Assembly: GCF_003387575.1 (NCBI RefSeq)
Contig: NZ_QUAB01000047.1
Coordinates: 1-64,000, forward strand
Source: Microbacterium bovistercoris
GTDB lineage: Bacteria > Actinomycetota > Actinomycetes > Actinomycetales > Microbacteriaceae
Direction of reading: 5' to 3'
Length of the DNA stretch: 64,000 bases
The notes below the pieces were generated by a model. The model was not told the DNA's origin, did not search any database, and worked only from the letters and a program-made list of their open reading frames with translations. A program made the translations under genes and the position numbers. Below are positions 58,037 through 64,000 of this stretch, piece by piece. Numbering within the stretch: the first letter of the stretch is position 1; each line of letters opens with the position of its first letter.

Positions 58037-59202
58037 CCGACCTGTTCCCGGCCGACACCGAGTCCCGTCCGCCGCGCTATCCGGATGCCGACGGGCAGCC
58101 CACTCTGGACACCTGGCAGGATGCCCCCCACAACCGCTGGGCGTTCGCGCACGTCTCCGAGTTCGTGTCGACCGTGCCGATCGCCCGAGCGGCGAGGGAC
58201 GGTGACGCGGTCGTCGACCTGCACCGAGCGACGGGCGTCCCCGGGTTGCGGCAGCGTCTCGAGGACTCGTTCACCGACGCGTTCGTCGTCGACCGCGGGG
58301 GAGCGACGCTGGCATCCTATTTCCGCCCCGGATTCGGGGAACGAGACGCCCACCTGCTGATGAGCGTGTCCAAGTCGGTGTGCGGTGTGGCGGTCGGGTC
58401 CCTCGTCGACGACGGACTCATCGACACCGGAGAGGCGGTGCGGGCCTACGTGCCGGAGCTCACGGGGTCCGCATACGGCGACGCCACCGTGGCGCAGGTT
58501 CTGGACATGACCGTGGCGGTCGACTACGACGAGGACTACCGCGATCCGGCATCCCATGTGCAGGCGCAGGACCGCATCGCGGGCTGGCGTCCGCGACGCG
58601 ACGGCGATCCGGCGGACACGTACGAGTTCCTCCGCGGGCTGCGGGCGTCGGGCGAGCACGGCCGCCGGTTCCAGTACTGCTCGGCCGACACCGACGTGCT
58701 GGCCTGGATCGTCGAGGCGGTCACCGGGCAGCGCTACGCCGACGTGATCGCGGAGCGTCTCTGGCAACGGCTCGGCTGCGAGCAGAACGCGTCGATCACG
58801 GTCGACGCCGCGGGATTCCCGTTCGCGAACGGCGGCATCTCGTGCACGGCGAACGACCTGGTGCGCCTCGGTCGGCTGATGCTCGGCGGCGGCGAACTCG
58901 ACGGCGAGCGGATCGTGTCCGCCGACTGGGTCGCGCAGACCATGGCGGGCGGAGATCCGTCCCTGGCACGAGGGCTGACGATCCAGCAGGTGCATCCGCG
59001 GGTCTCGTACCGGAATCAGTGGTGGTCGACCGGCAACGACCGCGGCGTGGTCTACGCCGTGGGCATCCACGGGCAGTACATCTGGCTCGACCCGCCCACG
59101 GACACGGTGATCGTGAAGCTGTCCTCATGTCCCGAACCTGTCACCGCGGAATGGAACCGGGTGCACGCGATGCTGTTCCAGGAGGTCTGCGCGGCGATCT
59201 GA
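58033..59202 (+). CDS. Beta-lactamase-fold serine hydrolase, NylB-like
   Basis: 389 residues of the class C beta-lactamase/penicillin-binding fold, no signal peptide seen, so probably cytoplasmic. The active site is Ser111-Val-Ser-Lys114 (SVSKS) and Tyr215 (RFQYCSADTDVLAWIVE), the positions found in 6-aminohexanoate-dimer hydrolase NylB. It likely opens amide or ester bonds of a small oligomer imported by the coupled transporter (inference). GTG 58033 overlaps the ATPase stop. Confidence 0.85.
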   Translation: MTDLFPADTESRPPRYPDADGQPTLDTWQDAPHNRWAFAHVSEFVSTVPIARAARDGDAVVDLHRATGVPGLRQRLEDSFTDAFVVDRGGATLASYFRPGFGERDAHLLMSVSKSVCGVAVGSLVDDGLIDTGEAVRAYVPELTGSAYGDATVAQVLDMTVAVDYDEDYRDPASHVQAQDRIAGWRPRRDGDPADTYEFLRGLRASGEHGRRFQYCSADTDVLAWIVEAVTGQRYADVIAERLWQRLGCEQNASITVDAAGFPFANGGISCTANDLVRLGRLMLGGGELDGERIVSADWVAQTMAGGDPSLARGLTIQQVHPRVSYRNQWWSTGNDRGVVYAVGIHGQYIWLDPPTDTVIVKLSSCPEPVTAEWNRVHAMLFQEVCAAI

Positions 59203-59271
59203 GCGATCCGGGAGGGTGCCGTCGCGGAGTAGCGTTGCAGTGACTTCCGACTTCCCTCCTGGAGGAACCCC

Positions 59272-60201
59272 ATGAAGACAGTTCCGTTCGGATCCGAGAC
59301 CGCCCCCGCCGTCATCGCCGGAATGATGCGCATTCCCGACAAGACGGATGCCGAGGTGCGCGAGCTCTATGACACCGCCCGCGACGCCGGCGTGGACTTC
59401 TTCGACCACGCCGACATCTACGGCGGGGCCATGCACGTCTGCGAGGAGCGGTTCGCCTCGGCGCTCAACCTCAGCGCTGCGGAGCGCAGCGAGATCGTCA
59501 TCCAGACGAAGGCCGGCATCGTGCCGGAGCACCAGATGTTCGACTTCTCGTACGAGCACCTGATCGCCCAGGTCGAGGGCTCGCTGAAGGCGCTGCGCAC
59601 CGACTACATCGACGTGCTGCTGCTGCACCGGCCTGACGCCCTCGTCGAGCCGGAGGAGGTCGCCCGCGCGTTCGACGAGCTCAGCGCCTCGGGCAAGGTG
59701 CGCGCTTTCGGCGTCTCCAATCACACGCCCCGGCAGATCGACCTGCTGCGTACGGCGGTCACCCAGCCGCTGATCGCCAACCAGCTGCAGCTGTCGATCA
59801 CGCACTCGCCGATCATCGCGCAGGGGCTGTCCGCGAACATGCACGGCGCCGACCAGAGCGTGGTGCTCGACGGGGGTGGCATCGTCGAGTACTGCCGCAT
59901 CAACGGCATCACGATCCAGGCGTGGTCGCCCTTCCAGGCCGGATTCTTCAACGGCGTCTTCCTGGACAACCCGGATTACCCCGAGCTGAACGCCGTGCTG
60001 AACCGGCTGGCAGCGAAGTACGACGTGACTCCGCTCGGCATCGCGACCGCGTGGATCACGCGTCACCCGGCGAAGATGCAGGTCGTGCTCGGCACCACCA
60101 CCCCCCAGCGGGTCGCGGATGCCGCGGCCGGCGCTGACATCGAGCTGACCAGGCCGGAGTGGTACGAGCTGTTCCGCACCGCAGGGCACATCGTCCCGTG
60201 A
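59272..60201 (+). CDS. Aldo/keto reductase
   Basis: 309 residues, AKR barrel. FFDHADIYGGAMHVCEE carries the Asp and catalytic Tyr; the catalytic Lys lies in VIQTKAGIV and the His in VLLLHRPDALVEPEEV. It resembles the YdhF-type NADPH reductases. A TAGCGT box lies at 59230-59235. Overlaps the sulfurtransferase gene (GTGA). Substrate unknown. Confidence 0.88.
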   Translation: MKTVPFGSETAPAVIAGMMRIPDKTDAEVRELYDTARDAGVDFFDHADIYGGAMHVCEERFASALNLSAAERSEIVIQTKAGIVPEHQMFDFSYEHLIAQVEGSLKALRTDYIDVLLLHRPDALVEPEEVARAFDELSASGKVRAFGVSNHTPRQIDLLRTAVTQPLIANQLQLSITHSPIIAQGLSANMHGADQSVVLDGGGIVEYCRINGITIQAWSPFQAGFFNGVFLDNPDYPELNAVLNRLAAKYDVTPLGIATAWITRHPAKMQVVLGTTTPQRVADAAAGADIELTRPEWYELFRTAGHIVP

Positions 60202-61049
60202 CCCCCATCATCAGCGCCGACGAACTCCGAGCACTGCTCTCGAGCGGCTCGGCGGTGCGCGTCCTCGACGCCCGCTGGAAGCTCGGTCGGGACGACGGTC
60301 GCGAGCAGTACCTCGCCGGGCACATCCCCGGAGCGGTGTTCGTGGATGTCGAGGGGGAGCTGTCCCGTCATGGCGATCCGCGTGACGGGCGGCATCCGCT
60401 TCCCGCCGACGACGACTTCGCCGCGGCCGTGCGGCGCTGGGGCGTGCGCCCCGGCGTCCCGGTGGTCGTCTACGACGATGCCGGGATGCTGGCATCGTCG
60501 CGCCTGTGGTGGGCGCTGCGGCGCACGGGCTTCGCCGACGTGCGCGTGCTCGACGGCGGCTGGCGGGCCTGGCTCGTCGCGGGTGGCGAGACGCAGATCG
60601 AGGAGGATCCGGTCGAGGCGAGCGACATCCAGGTGGACGCCGCGGGCGACGCGGGCGCGATCGACACAGTCGGTGCCGCCGCGTGGCCGCGCACCGGCGT
60701 TCTCGTCGACGTGCGGGCCTCCGAGCGGTACGGCGGCGAGACGGAGCCCATCGATCCCGTGGCCGGGCATGTCCCGGGAGCGGTGAATCTGCCCATCGCG
60801 CAGCTGCTCACCGAGGACGGCCGGTTCCGGCCCGCCGCCGACATCACCGCGGCGTTCGATCAGGTCGGAGCGACGGCTGATATTCCAATCGCGGCATATT
60901 GCGGATCGGGGATCACTGCGGCGCAGTTCGCCCTCGCCGGAGCGCTCATCGACCGCGAGGTGACGGTATACCCGGGTTCGTGGAGTGCCTGGTCGAACCG
61001 GCCGGAGCTCCCCGTCGCCACAGGTCCGCAGCCGGGCGGTGCGGCCTAG
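60198..61049 (+). CDS. Sulfurtransferase (rhodanese/3-mercaptopyruvate type)
   Basis: 283 residues with two rhodanese domains. The second carries the catalytic Cys235 in YCGSGITAAQ; the first (about 10-130) has VYDDAGMLASSRLW without the Cys. CGSGITA is the thiosulfate or mercaptopyruvate sulfurtransferase loop. It moves a sulphur atom to a thiophilic acceptor. GTG 60198. Confidence 0.9.
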   Translation: MTPIISADELRALLSSGSAVRVLDARWKLGRDDGREQYLAGHIPGAVFVDVEGELSRHGDPRDGRHPLPADDDFAAAVRRWGVRPGVPVVVYDDAGMLASSRLWWALRRTGFADVRVLDGGWRAWLVAGGETQIEEDPVEASDIQVDAAGDAGAIDTVGAAAWPRTGVLVDVRASERYGGETEPIDPVAGHVPGAVNLPIAQLLTEDGRFRPAADITAAFDQVGATADIPIAAYCGSGITAAQFALAGALIDREVTVYPGSWSAWSNRPELPVATGPQPGGAA

Positions 61050-61058
61050 ACTGAGGCC

Positions 61059-61454
61059 ATGCCGCTGTTCTCGATTCTCGTCATCGCACTGACGGTCGTG
61101 GCGCTGATCGACATCATCACCCGCGACGACTCGCAGGTGAAGCATATGCCCAAGTTCGTGTGGCTCCTGCTGGTGGTGTTCCTGCCTCTGATCGGCGGCA
61201 TCCTGTGGTTCGCGGTAGGCCGGGAGTACCCGGAAGGCGGCATCCGGCTCGGGCGCGAACGAAGGGAACGTCCCGCGCGGCGCGAGCCTTCGGCGCCCGC
61301 CGCTCCGGTGCGCCCGGTCGACACCCGCAGCACCGAGCAGCAGATCGCCGACCTGGATCGCGAGATCGAAGAGTGGCGGCTGCGAGAGGAGATCGCCAAG
61401 CGCAAGAAGGACGGTCCCGCAGCGGGGTCGGGAACCGGCGCGAGCGAGGCCTGA
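61059..61454 (+). CDS. PLDc_N-domain membrane protein
   Basis: 131 residues. Two membrane helices (about 3-20 and 31-53) with the PLDc_N pattern MPKFVWLLLVVFLPLIGGILWFAVG; the rest is a charged coiled-coil-like tail (EQQIADLDREIEEWRLREEIAKRKK). Small cell-envelope protein of unknown role, common in actinobacteria. Confidence 0.85.
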   Translation: MPLFSILVIALTVVALIDIITRDDSQVKHMPKFVWLLLVVFLPLIGGILWFAVGREYPEGGIRLGRERRERPARREPSAPAAPVRPVDTRSTEQQIADLDREIEEWRLREEIAKRKKDGPAAGSGTGASEA

Positions 61455-61460
61455 GCCGCG

Positions 61461-62432
61461 TCAGGCCGCGACGGCCCCGCGATCGAAGGACTCCCGCAGG
61501 GCCGCCTCGAGCGTCGGGTAGCGGAAGGCGTACCCCGCCTCGACGAGCTTTCCCGGCAGCACCCATCGGCTCTTGAGGATGAGCTCGGTCTCGGTGCGGA
61601 TGCCGATCGCCCCGAGTTCCAGCATCCATCGCGGCATCGGTGGGCCGAACCGCACGCCCAGCACGCCGCGCACGGTCGCCATGAAGGTGGCGTTGTCGAC
61701 GGGGTTCGGCGCCGCGGCGTTGACTGGCCCCTCGAGCTGGGGATGCTCTTCGAGGAAGTCCACGATGCCGACCACGTCATCGACATGCACCCAGCTGAAG
61801 CGCTGCCGCCCCGCTCGCGCCCCGGGGAAGTGCCCGGTGCCGGCCGCGCGCCGACGGCGGCTCACCGGCCACCGGCCGTCGTGCTGCGCGCCGCCCAGTC
61901 CGACGGACGCGAGCCCGCGCAGCGGCGCGAGCACGCCGCCGTGCCCCAGGACGATCGCGCTGCGCAGCGCGACCCGGCGGGTGCCGGGGAGGAGATCGGC
62001 GAAGAGCGCGCGCTCCCAGGCCTTCGCGACCTCCACCGAGAACCCGGTGCCGATCTCTCCGTTCGACTCGGTCATCGGCCTGTCCTCGGAGTGCCGGTAG
62101 ATCGTCGCCGTCGAGGAGTCCACCCACAGTGCCGGCGGGGTTGTGGCCCGTGCGATCGCGCGGCTGAGCGCGGCCGTCGTGTCGAGCCGGGACGAGAAGA
62201 TCTCGGCCCGGTTCTCGGGCGTGTAACGGCAGTTCACGCTCTTGCCGGCGAGCCCGATCACGAGATCCGAGCCGTCCACGGCGGCGTCGATCCCGGACTG
62301 ATCGGCCCAGCTCAGGTCGGCGCCGGAGCGCGATACGGTGACGACCTCGCGGCCCTGGGCCCGATGATGCTCCACGAGACGGCGCCCCATGAAACCCGAG
62401 GAACCGCCGATCACGACCCGGCCGCCGGTCAT
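61461..62432 (-). CDS. TIGR01777-family epimerase-like protein (YfcH type)
   Basis: 323 residues. Rossmann motif VIGGSSGFMGRRLVEHH at the N-terminus, VIGLAGKSVNCRYTPENRAEI, and the C-terminal DUF1731 domain (GAIGIRTETELILKSRWVLPGKL). An NAD(P)-binding SDR of unknown substrate; an Arg/Gly-rich insert lies near residue 190. ATG 62432 overlaps the DUF4166 stop. Confidence 0.9.
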   Translation of the reverse strand: MTGGRVVIGGSSGFMGRRLVEHHRAQGREVVTVSRSGADLSWADQSGIDAAVDGSDLVIGLAGKSVNCRYTPENRAEIFSSRLDTTAALSRAIARATTPPALWVDSSTATIYRHSEDRPMTESNGEIGTGFSVEVAKAWERALFADLLPGTRRVALRSAIVLGHGGVLAPLRGLASVGLGGAQHDGRWPVSRRRRAAGTGHFPGARAGRQRFSWVHVDDVVGIVDFLEEHPQLEGPVNAAAPNPVDNATFMATVRGVLGVRFGPPMPRWMLELGAIGIRTETELILKSRWVLPGKLVEAGYAFRYPTLEAALRESFDRGAVAA

Positions 62433-63052
62433 CGCGCGTCCTCCTCGATGCGGTACGTGAACGTCCCGCCGTACTCGTACACGCGGCCGATGATCGGCGC
62501 GTCGATCGTGACGTCCACCCGCTGAGCCCCGGTGGCGGCGTCATGCGCCTCGCGCAGTCGGACGACGGGGGAGAGGACCGCGGGAATGCGGAGCCTGAGC
62601 GGGCCGATCCGCAGTCCGACGGCTCTGCTTCGCAGCCGCATGGTGCCACCGCTCGCCTGCACGTCGAAACTCGCCGTCGCCGTCGCCAGCGCCGGCCGGC
62701 CGATCGCATCGACCAGGCGGCCCTGGGGCGTGAGGGCGACCGAGTCGCGCATGACCCACGGTCCGCCCGGAAGCTGCAGGATGCGTTCCGCGACGGCGCG
62801 CCCGGCCTCGATGCGGTTCTCCACGCGGAACGGGACGCCGGTGTGCCAGCCGGCGACGAGGACGCCTCTGCGCTGCAGGGGGCGCAGGAACGGGTTCAGC
62901 CAGCGTCGCCGGGTGCCGACCCGCTCGAACGTCCCCTCGCCGACGCCCACCTGGCCCGGCGCGACGCCCGAGAAGTACGCGCGCAGGGCGGGGTGGAGGT
63001 CATCCATGCGCTGTCCCAGTGCGCGGGCATAGGGCGAGGTCGAGAACCGCAT
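62429..63052 (-). CDS. DUF4166 protein
   Basis: 207 residues, mostly beta. HPALRAYFSGVAPGQVGVGEGTF at the N-terminus and VDVTIDAPIIGRVYEYGGTFTYR at the end match DUF4166, which often precedes SDR-type enzymes. Function unknown. ATG 63052 and a palindromic site upstream. Confidence 0.87.
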   Translation of the reverse strand: MRFSTSPYARALGQRMDDLHPALRAYFSGVAPGQVGVGEGTFERVGTRRRWLNPFLRPLQRRGVLVAGWHTGVPFRVENRIEAGRAVAERILQLPGGPWVMRDSVALTPQGRLVDAIGRPALATATASFDVQASGGTMRLRSRAVGLRIGPLRLRIPAVLSPVVRLREAHDAATGAQRVDVTIDAPIIGRVYEYGGTFTYRIEEDAR

Positions 63053-63073
63053 GACCTCAGGGTAGCCAGCTAA

Positions 63074-63087
63074 TTGAACATGTTCAA
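63074..63087. promoter_or_regulatory. 14-bp palindrome upstream of the DUF4166 operon
   Basis: TTGAACATGTTCAA is perfect over 14 bp and lies 21 bases before the DUF4166 start. It could be the site of a TetR- or MarR-type repressor. Its half-site spacing (2) is shorter than LexA's (4), so it is not the SOS box. Confidence 0.55.
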
Positions 63088-63134
63088 GAATGCGCTCGCG
63101 CGCACGACGAGACCTCGCCGCATCGACCGCGCGG

Positions 63135-64000
63135 TCAGCGGCCCCTGGCGACCAGGGCGTCGACGTTCGCCGGCGACAGCACGTGCCTCGCGACCATGAT
63201 CGCGGCACCCAGCACTGCCGCGCGCTCGCCGGCCTGGGTCTGCACGATGGTGAGGTTCTGCGTGGCCAGCGGGATGGAGCGACGATACACCACTTCGCGG
63301 ACTCCGGCGAGCAGGTGCTCGCCGGCGCGGGCGATGCTGCCGCCCAGCACGATGATCGACGGGTTCAAGAGATTCACCACGGTCGCGAGCACCTCGCCCA
63401 CATCACGCCCCGCCTGCCGGGTCGCCTCGATGGCGGCTGAGTTGCCGGCTCGCACCAGGTCGGCGACGTCGGAGCTGCTGTCCGCAGGTATCCCGGCAGC
63501 GCGCAGGGCGCCCGCGATCGCGAAACCGCTGGCCAGGGCCTCGAGATCGCGCTCGTCCTGCGGGTCGCGGGTGCTGCCGCTCGCGCGCGGCACCTGCACG
63601 TGCCCCATGTCGCCGGCGGAGCCCTGTGCACCGCGCTGCAGTTCTCCGCCGGAGATGATGCCTGCGCCGATGCCGGTCGCGACCTTCACGAAGATCAGGT
63701 CCTGCACCTGCGGCCACGCGGTCACCTGCTCGCCGAGGGCGAGGATGTTCACGTCGTTGTCCACGAGGACGGGCACGTCGAACCTGCGCTGCACGTAGCG
63801 GGGGATGTCGAACCGGTCCCACCCCGGCATGATCGGCGGGTTCGTCGGGCGGCCGGTGGAGTGCTCGACGGGCCCGGGCACGCCGATGCCCACGCCGACC
63901 AGAGGTGCGCTGATCGAAGCTCCGTCAAGCAGCCGGGCCCCGTCGGAGAGGATCGCGTCGAGAAGCGACTCCGGACCGTCGGCGATGTCGATCGGCCGTG
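63135..64000 (-). CDS. ROK-family protein, 5' part beyond the window
   Basis: The last ~288 residues of a ROK sugar kinase or NagC/XylR-type repressor. VDNDVNILALGE and TGIGAGIISGGELQRGAQGSAGDMGH carry the ATP/sugar elements. The zinc-binding CxCGxxGCxE motif expected after GH is missing (GHVQVPRASGSTRDPQDE). The rest of the frame continues to the window edge. Whether it has an N-terminal HTH cannot be seen. Confidence 0.85.
   Translation of the reverse strand, partial: RPIDIADGPESLLDAILSDGARLLDGASISAPLVGVGIGVPGPVEHSTGRPTNPPIMPGWDRFDIPRYVQRRFDVPVLVDNDVNILALGEQVTAWPQVQDLIFVKVATGIGAGIISGGELQRGAQGSAGDMGHVQVPRASGSTRDPQDERDLEALASGFAIAGALRAAGIPADSSSDVADLVRAGNSAAIEATRQAGRDVGEVLATVVNLLNPSIIVLGGSIARAGEHLLAGVREVVYRRSIPLATQNLTIVQTQAGERAAVLGAAIMVARHVLSPANVDALVARGR

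Noticed and set aside
63074..63087. LexA (SOS) box
   Set aside because: The half-sites are 2 bases apart; actinobacterial LexA sites have 4 between GAAC and GTTC.

Overview
The window is a chromosomal stretch of a high-GC actinobacterium. It is most likely a member of Microbacteriaceae, probably Microbacterium or a close relative. The pointers are strong GC bias at third codon positions, -10 boxes of the type TAGCGT or TAGGAT, leaderless genes, class Ib ribonucleotide reductase in the order nrdH-nrdI-nrdE-nrdF, and typical actinobacterial families (DUF6458, DUF445, DUF4166). I see no insertion sequence, prophage, CRISPR array or tRNA. The left edge cuts the 3' end of a 5S rRNA gene, and the right edge cuts a ROK-family gene.

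Layout. 1-90: end of an rRNA operon and its terminator. 106-6219: histidine utilisation, with an IclR regulator divergent from hutH-hutU-hutI-hutG. 6253-12853: miscellaneous genes (small membrane proteins, an SDR, a secreted GH43 arabinanase with a twin operator, a DUF445 protein, a CsoR/RcnR-type metal sensor). 12968-39145: a large nitrogen/amine catabolic island. It holds a spermidine/putrescine-type ABC importer with an amidohydrolase, a beta-alanine-type transaminase with CoA-acylating (methyl)malonate-semialdehyde dehydrogenase and PucR, a gamma-glutamylputrescine-oxidase-like flavoenzyme with a cupin, a flavin monooxygenase with DUF3237, and a TetR regulator. These are followed by a second amidohydrolase with an oligopeptide-type ABC importer, another transaminase with an Lrp regulator, an aldehyde dehydrogenase and an MFS transporter. 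39347-43288: the nrdHIEF operon behind two NrdR-type boxes. 43373-47026: a folate-independent methionine synthase locus (flavin reductase, MesD, MesX/DUF1852) with a divergent LysR gene. 47057-47648: a type-II lumazine synthase (RibH2) under an FMN riboswitch. 47789-51705: small genes and pgi. 51736-59202: a LysR gene divergent from a complete peptide-type ABC importer coupled to a NylB-like serine hydrolase. 59272-64000: aldo/keto reductase, sulfurtransferase, PLDc_N protein, a TIGR01777 epimerase with DUF4166, and a partial ROK protein.

How the genes fit together. The island looks like three parallel import-and-hydrolyse modules for amide or amine compounds, each an importer translationally coupled to a hydrolase. 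The central pieces (oxidase, transaminases, aldehyde dehydrogenases) could carry amines to central metabolism; spermidine or putrescine to beta-alanine or GABA is the simplest reading, but it is an inference. An 18-bp operator-like sequence is shared (16/18) between the TetR/amidohydrolase promoter and the distant aldehyde dehydrogenase start, which suggests one regulon. The most interesting locus is the mesD-mesX pair coupled to a flavin reductase. MesD is known to need DUF1852 and oxygen, so a co-translated flavin reductase suggests a flavin-dependent oxidative methyl-donor reaction that has not been worked out.
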